A stretch of 64,000 bases of DNA from Cronobacter sakazakii (lineage in GTDB: Bacteria > Pseudomonadota > Gammaproteobacteria > Enterobacterales > Enterobacteriaceae): positions 1,302,001 through 1,366,000 of the forward strand of contig NZ_CP011047.1 of NCBI RefSeq assembly GCF_000982825.1, given 5' to 3'. Positions 34,903 through 45,138 of the stretch are shown here, one piece after another. A program made the translations under genes and the position numbers. Under the pieces are notes generated by a model, which worked only from the letters and a program-made list of their open reading frames with translations, was not told where the DNA came from and made no database searches. How positions within the stretch are numbered: position 1 is the stretch's first letter; each line of letters starts with the position of its first letter.

Positions 34903-35721
34903 ATGAAAAAATATCGCGCTTTTCTTAAATGGGCAGGGGGGAAATACCCCCTGCTCGATGATATTAAACGTCACCTCCCTGAAGGGGAGTGTCTTATCGA
35001 GCCTTTCGTTGGCGCCGGGTCGGTTTTTCTCAACACCGATTATTCGCGCTATGTGTTATCAGACATCAACAGCGATCTGATAAGCCTCTACACCACGGTT
35101 AAAGATAAAACTGACGATTACGTCAGCGAAGCGCGTCTGCTGTTTACCGCCGAGCATAATCAGGCCGAGGTGTACTATCAGTTGCGTGAAGAGTTTAACC
35201 AGAGCCGGGACGAGTTCCGCCGCGCGCTGCTCTTTTTGTATCTTAACCGCCACGGTTACAACGGGCTGTGCCGCTATAATCTGCGCGGCGAGTTCAACGT
35301 GCCGTTTGGCCGTTACAAAAAGCCCTATTTCCCGGAGACGGAGCTGTACCATTTTGCGGAGCGCGCCCAGAACGCGCTATTTATCTGCGAATCCTACGAC
35401 GCCAGCATGGCGCGGGCGCAGCAGGAAAACAGCGCGGTGGTCTATTGCGACCCGCCTTACGCGCCGCTTTCCGCTACCGCGAATTTTACGGCTTACCACA
35501 CGAACAGCTTTAATCTGGAACAGCAGCGGCATCTGGCGCAGCTTGCGGAAGGGCTGCAAAGTCAGCGCATTCCGGTGCTCATTTCCAACCACGATACCGA
35601 GCTGACCCGCCAGTGGTATCAGCAGGCGAAGCTGCATAAGGTGCGGGTACGACGCAGCATCAGCAGCAATGGCGGCACGCGCAGAAAGGTGGACGAACTG
35701 CTGGCGCTCTACGAGGCCTGA
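34903..35721 (+). CDS. dam: DNA adenine methylase Dam
   Basis: Methylates adenine in GATC, directing mismatch repair and replication timing. The 272 residues show the SAM motif FLKWAGGKYPLL, the PFVGAGSVF segment, and the catalytic DPPYAPLS motif near residue 185. Normal length. Part of the aroKB-damX-dam-rpe-gph-trpS run. Confidence 0.98.
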   Translation: MKKYRAFLKWAGGKYPLLDDIKRHLPEGECLIEPFVGAGSVFLNTDYSRYVLSDINSDLISLYTTVKDKTDDYVSEARLLFTAEHNQAEVYYQLREEFNQSRDEFRRALLFLYLNRHGYNGLCRYNLRGEFNVPFGRYKKPYFPETELYHFAERAQNALFICESYDASMARAQQENSAVVYCDPPYAPLSATANFTAYHTNSFNLEQQRHLAQLAEGLQSQRIPVLISNHDTELTRQWYQQAKLHKVRVRRSISSNGGTRRKVDELLALYEA

Positions 35722-35765
35722 GCCGGTTCCGCCCGCCATACACACAAGACTTAATGGAGAAGCGG

Positions 35766-36443
35766 ATGAAACAGTATTTGATTGCCCCCTCGATTCTGTC
35801 GGCCGACTTTGCCCGGCTGGGTGAAGACACCGCACGGGTGCTGGCCGCCGGTGCCGACGTCGTCCATTTCGATGTTATGGATAACCACTATGTGCCAAAC
35901 CTCACCATCGGGCCGATGGTGCTGAAGGCGCTGCGCGATTACGGTATTACCGCGCCCATCGACGTGCATCTAATGGTAAAACCGGTGGATCGCCTGATCC
36001 CCGATTTCGCCGACGCGGGTGCCAGCATCATTACGTTCCACCCGGAAGCCTCCGAGCATATCGACCGTTCGCTGCAACTGATCAAAGAACATGGCTGCAA
36101 AGCGGGCCTGGTTTTTAACCCGGCGACGCCGCTGAGCTATCTCGATTACGTGATGGATAAACTGGACGTGATTCTGCTGATGTCGGTCAACCCCGGCTTC
36201 GGCGGTCAGTCATTTATCCCGCAGACGCTGGAGAAGCTTAAAGAAGTGCGCCAGCGCATCGACGCTTCAGGGCGCGACATCCGCCTGGAAGTGGACGGCG
36301 GCGTGAAGGTCAGCAATATCGGCGCTATCGCCGCGGCGGGTGCCGATATGTTTGTCGCGGGTTCCGCTATCTTCAACGAGCCGGATTATCAAAAAGTCAT
36401 CAACGATATGCGTAGCGAGCTGGCAAAGGTTTCTCATGGATAA
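35766..36443 (+). CDS. rpe: Ribulose-phosphate 3-epimerase
   Basis: Interconverts ribulose 5-phosphate and xylulose 5-phosphate in the pentose phosphate pathway. The 225-residue TIM barrel carries the metal and active-site segments VVHFDVMDNHYVPN, DVHLMV and LEVDGGV. The start at 35766 follows GGAGAAGCGG and equals the E. coli start. The last eight bases overlap gph. Confidence 0.98.
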   Translation: MKQYLIAPSILSADFARLGEDTARVLAAGADVVHFDVMDNHYVPNLTIGPMVLKALRDYGITAPIDVHLMVKPVDRLIPDFADAGASIITFHPEASEHIDRSLQLIKEHGCKAGLVFNPATPLSYLDYVMDKLDVILLMSVNPGFGGQSFIPQTLEKLKEVRQRIDASGRDIRLEVDGGVKVSNIGAIAAAGADMFVAGSAIFNEPDYQKVINDMRSELAKVSHG

Positions 36444-37194
36444 GCTGCAAAAAATCCGCGCTGTCGCTTTCGATCTCGACGGTACGCTGGTAGACAGCGC
36501 GCCGGGCCTGACCTGGGCGGTGGACAACGCGCTCTATGCGCTGGAACTGCCGACCGCGGGCGACGCGCGCGTCATTACCTGGATTGGCAACGGTGCCGAT
36601 GTGCTTATCGAGCGCGCGCTGACCTGGGCGCGTCAGGAGAAAGCCGCGCTTCGGGCCGCCGCGGGTAAACCTGCGCAAACCGACGACATCCCGGAAGAAG
36701 AGCAGCGCCGCATGATGCGCCGTCTGTTTGACCGTTATTATGGCGAGGCCGTCGAGGCGGGCAGCGCGCTGTTCCCGGATGTGGCCGAGACGCTAGACGC
36801 GCTGCGCCGTCATGGTCTCGCGCTCGGGCTGGTCACCAATAAGCCGACGCCGTTCGTAGCGCCCATGCTGGAATCGCTCGGTATCGCAGACCATTTCAGC
36901 ATTATTATTGGCGGCGATGATGTGCAGAATAAAAAACCGCACCCGGAGCCGCTGCATAAAGTCATGGACGCGCTGCGGGTGACGGCGCAGGAGTTGCTCT
37001 TTGTCGGCGATTCACGCAATGATATTCAGGCGGCGCAGGCCGCTGGCTGCGCAAGCGTCGGCCTGAGCTATGGCTATAACTACGGTGAAGCGATAACGTT
37101 AAGCCACCCGGATTTCGTCTTTGACCATTTCCGCGACTTACTGCCCGCGTTCGGGCTCCCCCACAGTGACAATCAGGAATTGAAAAATGAGTAA
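36436..37194 (+). CDS. gph: Phosphoglycolate phosphatase
   Basis: HAD-family phosphatase clearing 2-phosphoglycolate, for example from repair of oxidised DNA ends. The 252 residues show motif I FDLDGTLVDSAPG, motif II LGLVTNKP and motif IV FVGDSRNDIQAAQAAG. The start overlaps the rpe end; the 3' end overlaps trpS by eight bases. Confidence 0.97.
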   Translation: MDKLQKIRAVAFDLDGTLVDSAPGLTWAVDNALYALELPTAGDARVITWIGNGADVLIERALTWARQEKAALRAAAGKPAQTDDIPEEEQRRMMRRLFDRYYGEAVEAGSALFPDVAETLDALRRHGLALGLVTNKPTPFVAPMLESLGIADHFSIIIGGDDVQNKKPHPEPLHKVMDALRVTAQELLFVGDSRNDIQAAQAAGCASVGLSYGYNYGEAITLSHPDFVFDHFRDLLPAFGLPHSDNQELKNE

Positions 37195-38191
37195 GCCCAT
37201 CGTTTTTAGTGGCGCACAGCCATCCGGAGAACTGACCATCGGTAACTACATGGGTGCGCTGCGTCAGTGGGTTAACATGCAGGACGACTACCACTGCATC
37301 TACTGCATCGTGGATCAGCATGCTATCACTGTGCGTCAGGACCCGGCCGCGCTGCGTAAAGCCACGCTGGATACGCTGGCGCTCTACCTCGCCTGCGGCA
37401 TCGACCCGAAAAAGAGCACCATCTTCGTGCAGTCTCACGTGCCGGAGCACGCGCAGCTGGGCTGGGCGCTGAACTGCTACACCTATTTCGGCGAACTGAG
37501 CCGCATGACGCAGTTCAAAGATAAATCCGCGCGCTATGCGGAAAACATCAACGCCGGTCTGTTTGATTACCCGGTGCTGATGGCGGCGGATATCCTGCTG
37601 TACCAGACCAATCTGGTGCCGGTGGGCGAAGATCAGAAACAGCATCTGGAGCTGAGCCGCGATATCGCGCAGCGCTTCAACGCCATCTACGGCGATATTT
37701 TCCGCGTGCCGGAGCCGTTCATTCCGAAATCGGGCGCGCGCGTGATGTCACTGCTGGAGCCGACCAAAAAGATGTCCAAGTCGGATGACAACCGCAATAA
37801 CGTCATAGGCCTGCTGGAAGATCCGAAATCCGTTGTGAAGAAAATCAAACGCGCGGTGACCGATTCTGACGAGCCGCCGGTGGTTCGCTACGACGTAGCG
37901 AACAAAGCGGGCGTCTCTAACCTGCTCGATATCCTCTCCGCCGTGACCGGCCAGAGCATCCCGGAGCTGGAGCAGCATTTCGAAGGCAAAATGTATGGTC
38001 ATCTGAAAGGCGAAGTGGCGGATGCCGTCTCCGGTATGCTCACAGAGCTTCAGGAGCGCTATCACCGCTACCGCAACGACGAAGCCTTCCTGCAAAGCGT
38101 GATGAAAGAAGGGGCCGAGAAAGCCCGCGCGCACGCTGGCGAAACGCTGAAGAAAGTGTATGAAGCCATCGGGTTTGTGGCGCAGCCGTAA
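37187..38191 (+). CDS. trpS: Tryptophanyl-tRNA synthetase
   Basis: Charges tRNA-Trp. The 334-residue class I synthetase has the HIGH-like PSGELTIGNY near residue 10 and KMSKSDDN near residue 195. It is the last gene of the run; two hairpins follow. Confidence 0.98.
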   Translation: MSKPIVFSGAQPSGELTIGNYMGALRQWVNMQDDYHCIYCIVDQHAITVRQDPAALRKATLDTLALYLACGIDPKKSTIFVQSHVPEHAQLGWALNCYTYFGELSRMTQFKDKSARYAENINAGLFDYPVLMAADILLYQTNLVPVGEDQKQHLELSRDIAQRFNAIYGDIFRVPEPFIPKSGARVMSLLEPTKKMSKSDDNRNNVIGLLEDPKSVVKKIKRAVTDSDEPPVVRYDVANKAGVSNLLDILSAVTGQSIPELEQHFEGKMYGHLKGEVADAVSGMLTELQERYHRYRNDEAFLQSVMKEGAEKARAHAGETLKKVYEAIGFVAQP

Positions 38192-38195
38192 TAAA

Positions 38196-38216
38196 AAACC
38201 GGGTCAGCCCGGTTTT
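38196..38216 (+). terminator. Terminator of trpS
   Basis: AAACCGGG and CCCGGTTTT arms with a short loop, five bases past the trpS stop. Confidence 0.83.
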
Positions 38217-38228
38217 GCGTGTCACAGT

Positions 38229-38258
38229 GAAACCACCTCTCAGGAGGTGGTTTTTTAT
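38229..38258. terminator. Second terminator between trpS and yhfL
   Basis: AACCACCTC and GAGGTGGTT arms with a three-base loop and a T-run on the plus strand. It backs up the trpS terminator and may also end yhfL. Confidence 0.75.
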
Positions 38259-38275
38259 TGCTCAGCGCAGCCGTA

Positions 38276-38446
38276 TTACTCGTCCGCTGCCGGGCCGCAG
38301 CCGCCGATCATTTTCGAAATAGAAATCGCCGGGTGAAGCAGATAGTCATAGCTGCAGGTTTTGTTTTTATTTTCGACATGGCCGGTACAGGCGGTCAGTG
38401 AGGAGAGTACGGCGGCCAGCATCGCGAGTTTAATGACGTGTTTCAT
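38276..38446 (-). CDS. yhfL: Small lipoprotein YhfL
   Basis: A 56-residue lipoprotein found by reading the minus strand. The signal peptide MKHVIKLAMLAAVLSSL ends in a lipobox LTAC with Cys20, and the mature part includes CSYDYLLHPAISISKMIGG. It closely matches E. coli YhfL as I remember it. Its function is unknown. In E. coli yhfL lies between cysG and frlA; here it lies on the other side of the frl genes, next to trpS. Confidence 0.92.
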   Translation of the reverse strand: MKHVIKLAMLAAVLSSLTACTGHVENKNKTCSYDYLLHPAISISKMIGGCGPAADE

Positions 38447-38599
38447 TATGCATCCCTATAGATAAAGTGTCCTAAATAGCTGATATAAATGTCTTTTATG
38501 ACCATCCATAACGGGACGACTTTATGCGGTTTCAGGCAGGGGAAGTCAACGTCAGTAACAGGACTTGCACAGCAGGAAAAACCGCGCGGGCGCGGGTGT

Positions 38600-39331
38600 T
38601 CAGCGCCGCTGGTTGTCGATGGTCAGCGTGACGCGATTAGCGCGGCAGAACAACTCGGAATAGTGCACGGGTTTTTGATGCTGGTCGTAGGCGATTTTGC
38701 TGATGCGAAACAGCGGCTCGCCCAGTTCGCATTTCAGCCACTGCGCTTCGGCTTTGGTGGCGGTGAAAATGTCGATGGTCTTTTTATCGCTGACCACCTG
38801 CGTATCGAAGCGTTCCTGAAACAGCTGATAGGTTGACGCGCCGGCGCTGTAAAACGCGTCAAACTGCGGGTAGCGGGAGAGCGGGATCCACGAGGCGTCG
38901 ATAAACAGCGGTTCGCCATCGAGATACATCACCCGGCGCAGCAGGAACATCTCGCTGCCGCCCGGAATATTCAGGCGTTCGCAGAACGGATCGGCGCTGA
39001 CGCGCGCCTGCTCAATCACTTCTTCTTTGGTGGGCTTGCCCTGCGATACGCCGAAATCGGTAAAGCCGCTCACGGTCAGCAGGGCATTTTCCACTTTCTT
39101 GCTCTGCACGAACGTGCCTTTGCCCTGCCAGCGGATCAGAACGCCATCTTTCACCAGATCGCTAATCGCCTTGCGAATGGTGATGCGGCTGACGTTATAG
39201 AGCGTACACAACTCGCTTTCAGTAGGGATCTGCTGGCCGGCCTGATAAACACCTTGCCCGATATCATCAAGCAGACGCTGGCGGACGGTGGCGTAAAGGA
39301 GTTGATGAGAGTAGCGCTCCGTAGCTGGCAT
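38600..39331 (-). CDS. frlR: GntR-family regulator FrlR
   Basis: A 243-residue GntR/HutC regulator: N-terminal winged helix (IPTESELCTLYNVSRITIRKAISDL) and C-terminal UTRA ligand-binding domain. Next to the fructoselysine genes and in the same direction, so it probably controls them in response to fructoselysine 6-phosphate; that ligand is inferred from the pathway. It follows frlD by 101 bases. Confidence 0.9.
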   Translation of the reverse strand: MPATERYSHQLLYATVRQRLLDDIGQGVYQAGQQIPTESELCTLYNVSRITIRKAISDLVKDGVLIRWQGKGTFVQSKKVENALLTVSGFTDFGVSQGKPTKEEVIEQARVSADPFCERLNIPGGSEMFLLRRVMYLDGEPLFIDASWIPLSRYPQFDAFYSAGASTYQLFQERFDTQVVSDKKTIDIFTATKAEAQWLKCELGEPLFRISKIAYDQHQKPVHYSELFCRANRVTLTIDNQRR

Positions 39332-39432
39332 GTATCGACCCTGAAGTTGTAGGAAACGTGCGGATGATTATAAGAGCGTTTATTGAGGAGTGACAGGGCG
39401 TTGGCGTGAGTTGCGTCACGCCAACGCAGACC

Positions 39433-40218
39433 TTACCAGGCACCGTGATAGCCAAGCGTTCTCGCCGCGCACTGCGTACCCTGTTTCATGGCATCGATGA
39501 GCGGCAGCCCGGCGGCGACAGCGCACAGGAAACCGGCGATGTACGAATCTCCGGCTCCCATCGTATCCACCACCTCAACCTGCTCCGGCGGCATGCGCCA
39601 GAACCGCGCGCCATCCCACGCCAGACTGCCGTTCTCGCCGAGCGTGGCGATGGCGACGCCCGCGCCGCACTCCACCACCGTTTGCAGACGGTCACGCAGC
39701 CAGGGCGTCTCTTCATGCGCGGAGGCAAACGCATAATCCAGATGCTCCGGAAGCGTGCGCCACAGCGGGCTTTCCCATTTGTCGGCAAAATCAAATGACA
39801 GCGTCTTACCGGCGGCGTGAAGCGCCGGAAAAGCAGCGTCGGCATGGCCCCAGATGGCGGAGTGAATCATATCGAACCCTGTGAGCCAGCGCAGATCCTC
39901 ATCGCTCACCGTAAAGCCCGCCATCACGCCTTCGGTGTAGTCGCCAAGAATGCGGTCATTGTTGCGAAGCTCCACCTGGGTCTGCGCCGTGACGCCCGGT
40001 CTGGTATGCAGGTGTGAGATATCGACACCGTGGCGCGCCAGATCCTGTTTTAGCATGTCGCCATAGTCGTCATCGCCGACCCAACTGACGCAGGCGGGCC
40101 GCATTCCGTAGCGGGTGCTGTACACCGCGACATTAACCGCGTTGCCGCCGGAGAACGCTTTGCCAAGCTGCGGGTAGATATCCACGCAGTTATCGCCGAC
40201 CGTCGCCAGTGTTTTCAT
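39433..40218 (-). CDS. frlD: Fructoselysine 6-kinase
   Basis: PfkB-family kinase that phosphorylates fructoselysine on the sugar 6-hydroxyl. The 261 residues show the PfkB ends SGGNAVNVAVYSTRYG and the catalytic DTMGAGDSYIAGF. It overlaps frlC by four bases (ATGA), so the two are translationally coupled. Confidence 0.94.
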   Translation of the reverse strand: MKTLATVGDNCVDIYPQLGKAFSGGNAVNVAVYSTRYGMRPACVSWVGDDDYGDMLKQDLARHGVDISHLHTRPGVTAQTQVELRNNDRILGDYTEGVMAGFTVSDEDLRWLTGFDMIHSAIWGHADAAFPALHAAGKTLSFDFADKWESPLWRTLPEHLDYAFASAHEETPWLRDRLQTVVECGAGVAIATLGENGSLAWDGARFWRMPPEQVEVVDTMGAGDSYIAGFLCAVAAGLPLIDAMKQGTQCAARTLGYHGAW

Positions 40219-41045
40219 AGCGCCTCCTGTGGCAGCAGGTCGCGAAAGCGCGCCAGCGCCTGGCGAGCGTAAAGCCGCGGCTCATTCATATACATCGTCA
40301 CCAGCTCGATAGTGCAATAGCCGTCGTAGCCGCGATCGATAATGTCGCGCATCAGCTCGCGCAGCGGCATTTTGCCTTCGCCGGGGATGTAGTGGCTGTC
40401 GCTCGCGCCGTCGCTGTCGACGATATGCAGATGGCGCAGCTTATCGCCGAGCTTGTCGAAGTAACTCATCACCGGCTCGCCCTGCACAAACGGCGCGCAG
40501 ATATCAACCATGCTGTAGAGCCGCGGCGATGGCACCAGCGAGAGCGCCCGCAGCACGTCGTTCGCGTTGCACACGACGTTAGATTCATACGGCGTGAGCG
40601 GCTCCAGCAGCAGATCGATGCCGATCTCTTCGGCGAATTCGCACAGCTCGCGCAGGTTATCGGCGAGGCGCTGCCAGATGGCATCAGGCCCGGTGAGATA
40701 GCCCGCGTGGGCCGCGGAAATCAGCGTAAAGCCTGCGTCCATCTCTTTGGCCATTTCCATGGCGAGTTTGATCATGTCGAGGCTTTCGCGGCGCATCCGC
40801 TCGTCGCCCAGCATCATGTTATAGGGATAGCCGTTGGTTTCCGGCGTGTAGCCGATGATCGGCATCTGATAAACGCGGGAAAGCTCTTTCACCTTGTGAA
40901 TGCCGCCTGCGTTGAGATCCGGCGCAAACGCGTGCGGCCTGCCGCCCCACAGCTCCAGCCCGTCATAACCCAGTTCGTGCGCGTCGCGAAAGGCGTGCTC
41001 CAGCGGCAACCGTTGATGCCCGCAGGTAAACATACCCGTTTTCAT
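40215..41045 (-). CDS. frlC: Fructoselysine 3-epimerase
   Basis: Xylose-isomerase-like TIM barrel of 276 residues that interconverts fructoselysine and psicoselysine, widening the substrate range. Metal-binding acidic and His residues fall in LLLEPLTPYES, MVDICAPF and HIVDSDG. Its place between frlB and frlD supports the assignment. Confidence 0.93.
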   Translation of the reverse strand: MKTGMFTCGHQRLPLEHAFRDAHELGYDGLELWGGRPHAFAPDLNAGGIHKVKELSRVYQMPIIGYTPETNGYPYNMMLGDERMRRESLDMIKLAMEMAKEMDAGFTLISAAHAGYLTGPDAIWQRLADNLRELCEFAEEIGIDLLLEPLTPYESNVVCNANDVLRALSLVPSPRLYSMVDICAPFVQGEPVMSYFDKLGDKLRHLHIVDSDGASDSHYIPGEGKMPLRELMRDIIDRGYDGYCTIELVTMYMNEPRLYARQALARFRDLLPQEAL

Positions 41046-41095
41046 AACCCTTCTCCTTGCATCAATATCCGGCCCCCGCAGGGGCCGGGCGGGGA

Positions 41096-42118
41096 TTAAT
41101 ATTCAACAATGCCGCCGTAGTAGCGACGGTCGTCCGGGTTGTGGTCTTTGTAGATGGAGAGGTAGTAGCAGAGCCACTCCATCGGCACGAACATCAGGAA
41201 CGGCGCGAGCCACGGGTGCAGCCCCTGGGAAATCTCCGCGTAGTCGATGACGATGACGTTATCGGTACGCTCGCGTACAAAGCGGATCGCGCGCTCGGTA
41301 GTGTGGCGGCTCTCATCGTTGCCAAGCAGGAACAGGAACGGCACGCCCGGCTCGACAATCTCCAGCGGCCCGTGGCGGAATTCGCCGCTCTCGATCACCG
41401 AGCCATGCGTCCAGGTAAACTCCATCAGCGTCACGATCCCCTCTTTGTAGCCGAGCGGGCGCAGCGGGCCTGCGGAAACGGTGTAGATCATCGGCCACTG
41501 CGACGCCTGCTCGCCGAGCTGGCGGCCTTTGTCTTCCCAGGTGCGCACCAGATGGCCCAGCGCCTGCGGCAGCTTGCGCAAGTCATTTTTGATTTTGCCG
41601 ATCTCCGCGTGCGGCGCCTGACGGGTGATCATCTCCAGCACCACGCTGTAGCAGAGCAGCAGATGAATTTCCCAGATGCAGTCGGCTTCATACGCCACCA
41701 CATGTTCGGCGGCCTGCACGATCGGGCTGTCCGGGCGCTTGGTGAACGCGGCGGTCAGCGCGCCGCAGGCCGCACCCAGCGCCAGCGCCTTAATAACTTC
41801 TTCGGTTTTGCCGTAGTCGGAGACGCCAATCACCGCGCACTTCGCATCGAGGCGGTGCGGCGTGTTGTCGCAAAACTCCCAGCCGGAAAGCGCGTAAACC
41901 TGAAGGCTTGAGTAACGATCCGCCAGGTGCTTCGCCGTCTGCGCCGCGTTTAGCGGCGAGCCGCAGGCGACGAAATAGATGCGGTCAATACCGCGCTGGA
42001 TCATCTCATCCACGATGGCGTGTACGCGCGGCACATCCTTTTCCAGAATTTTTTCTACCTCCTGAACCATATTTTCGGTAACCAGGAAATCCACGGTGCT
42101 TTTATCGATATTCAACAT
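41096..42118 (-). CDS. frlB: Fructoselysine-6-phosphate deglycase
   Basis: Splits fructoselysine 6-phosphate to lysine and glucose 6-phosphate. The 340 residues carry two SIS sugar-isomerase domains (FVACGSPLNAAQTAKHL and the ESGEFRHGPLEIVEPG segment) as in the GlmS isomerase half. Between frlA and frlC in one unit. Confidence 0.94.
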   Translation of the reverse strand: MLNIDKSTVDFLVTENMVQEVEKILEKDVPRVHAIVDEMIQRGIDRIYFVACGSPLNAAQTAKHLADRYSSLQVYALSGWEFCDNTPHRLDAKCAVIGVSDYGKTEEVIKALALGAACGALTAAFTKRPDSPIVQAAEHVVAYEADCIWEIHLLLCYSVVLEMITRQAPHAEIGKIKNDLRKLPQALGHLVRTWEDKGRQLGEQASQWPMIYTVSAGPLRPLGYKEGIVTLMEFTWTHGSVIESGEFRHGPLEIVEPGVPFLFLLGNDESRHTTERAIRFVRERTDNVIVIDYAEISQGLHPWLAPFLMFVPMEWLCYYLSIYKDHNPDDRRYYGGIVEY

Positions 42119-42139
42119 GAAACAACTCTCCAGACAGGG

Positions 42140-43492
<1,353 letters not shown>

Positions 43493-43621
43493 TTAGTATT
43501 GAACAGGGTTGTAGGATTCAGAGCGCGTCGCCCGGATGAAGGCAGCAGGAGGCCGCACGACCCGTCAGATGGGGTCGCGGAATGCCGTCAGGCTGTTTTC
43601 ATGATGAGATGACGCATAACG

Positions 43622-43665
43622 AATATAACAACACATAATGAATTGTGTTGGCGAGGCAGATCACA
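43622..43665 (-). promoter_or_regulatory. Likely frlA promoter and operator
   Basis: On the minus strand a TATATT -10 (43622-43627) lies below a perfect inverted repeat with arms CAACACA and TGTGTTG eight bases apart (43629-43650), which covers the -35 area. A CRP-like half site TGTGA (43661-43665) lies just upstream, its partner half being weak. The repeat is a good candidate operator for FrlR. All roles are inferred. Confidence 0.45.
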
Positions 43666-43735
43666 AAATCACCGCATGTTAGCGATATGTAATATATTTT
43701 AATGCTATGTCTTTGAAAGGTAAGGAAAGAAAGTT

Positions 43736-43758
43736 TCAGGCCAGCGGGGCTGGCCTGA
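43736..43758 (-). terminator. Terminator of cysG
   Basis: TCAGGCCAGC and GCTGGCCTGA arms with a three-base loop, followed on the minus strand by a T-rich tract. It sits just past the cysG stop. Confidence 0.75.
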
Positions 43759-43764
43759 GAGGGG

Positions 43765-45138
43765 TTATTTAGACGAGAACCAGTTGAGTTTATCGCGCAG
43801 CGCCACGACGCGGCCGACAATAATCAGGCTCGGGCTTTCCACGCGTTGCGCCAGCGCGCCAAGCTCGGTCAGCACACCGGCCACCACGCGCTGTTTGACG
43901 CTGGTGCCGTTTTCCACCAGCGCTACCGGCATCTGCGGATCCATGCCGTGTTCAATCAGTTTTTCCTGGATGGCGGCGGCCTGGTTTAACCCCATGTAGA
44001 ACACCAGCGTCTGTTTTTCCGCGGCGAGATTATGCCAGTCAAACTCACCGCCGTTTTTCAGGTGTCCGGTGATAAGCCGCACGCTCTGGGCGTAATCGCG
44101 GTGGGTCAGCGGCAGCCCGGCGTAGGCTGAACAGCCCGACGCCGCGGTAATGCCCGGTACCACGGAGAAAGGAATGCCCGCCTCGCAGAGCGTTTCCAGC
44201 TCTTCGCCGCCGCGCCCGAAGATAAACGGATCGCCGCCTTTCAGGCGCACCACGCGTTTGCCGCGCTGGGCTTCGCGCAGCAGGATCTGGTTTATCTCCT
44301 CCTGCGGTACGCAGTGATAGCCCGCGCGTTTGCCCACGAACACGCGATCGGCGTCGCGGCGCACCAGATTCATAATCTCATCGGAGACCAGACGGTCGTA
44401 GACCACGATATCCGCCTGTTGGATCTGCTGAAGCCCTTTGAGCGTCAGCAGGCCCGGATCGCCAGGGCCCGCGCCCACCAATACGACTTCGCCGCGATCG
44501 TCAAGCGGTTCACTCAGCAGCGTTTCGGTAATACGGTTGACGGCCTGTTCATCGTCATTGGCCAGCGACTGCGCGAGGCGGTCGTTAACGAAAAACTTCT
44601 CCCAGAAGCGGCGGCGTTCGCTCATGGAGGCGAAGGTTTGCTTCACGCGGCGGCGCAACTGTCCGGCATATCCCGCGACTTTACCGAGGTGTTGAGGCAG
44701 CAGCGCTTCGAGCTTTTCGCGCAACAGGCGTGCAAGCACGGGTGACGTGCCGCCGGAAGAGATAGCTACCATCAGCGGCGAGCGGTCGATAATCGAGGGC
44801 ATGATGAAGCTCGCCTGTTTTGGCGCATCCACCACGTTGCAGAAGATACGGCGCGCTTCGGCGGCCTCGCTGACCTGATTATTTACCGCGTCATCGTCCG
44901 TGGCGGCGATAGCCAGCCAGCAGTCGTCAAGCAGGATTGCGTTAAATTCGCCCTGCACCAGGCGCAGCATGCCCTGTTTTGCCCAGGCTTCAAACTGCGG
45001 CGCGAACGCGAGCGCGTTGACCGTAAGCGCAGCGCCTGCCTCCAGCAGCAGACGCGCCTTACGTTCTGCGACATCGCCGCCGCCGACCAGCAGGCAGGCG
45101 CGATGACGTAACTGACAAAATATCGGCAGGTGATCCAC
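43765..45138 (-). CDS. cysG: Sirohaem synthase CysG
   Basis: Makes sirohaem from uroporphyrinogen III for nitrite and sulfite reductases. The 457 residues join an N-terminal dehydrogenase/ferrochelatase half (LLVGGGDVAERKARLLLEAGA) and a C-terminal methyltransferase half (VLVGAGPGDPGLLTLKG, YDRLVS). The start is GTG, preceded by AGAAGGATACGCC. It lies in the nir group, but the usual nirC between nirD and cysG is absent. Confidence 0.97.
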   Translation of the reverse strand: MDHLPIFCQLRHRACLLVGGGDVAERKARLLLEAGAALTVNALAFAPQFEAWAKQGMLRLVQGEFNAILLDDCWLAIAATDDDAVNNQVSEAAEARRIFCNVVDAPKQASFIMPSIIDRSPLMVAISSGGTSPVLARLLREKLEALLPQHLGKVAGYAGQLRRRVKQTFASMSERRRFWEKFFVNDRLAQSLANDDEQAVNRITETLLSEPLDDRGEVVLVGAGPGDPGLLTLKGLQQIQQADIVVYDRLVSDEIMNLVRRDADRVFVGKRAGYHCVPQEEINQILLREAQRGKRVVRLKGGDPFIFGRGGEELETLCEAGIPFSVVPGITAASGCSAYAGLPLTHRDYAQSVRLITGHLKNGGEFDWHNLAAEKQTLVFYMGLNQAAAIQEKLIEHGMDPQMPVALVENGTSVKQRVVAGVLTELGALAQRVESPSLIIVGRVVALRDKLNWFSSK

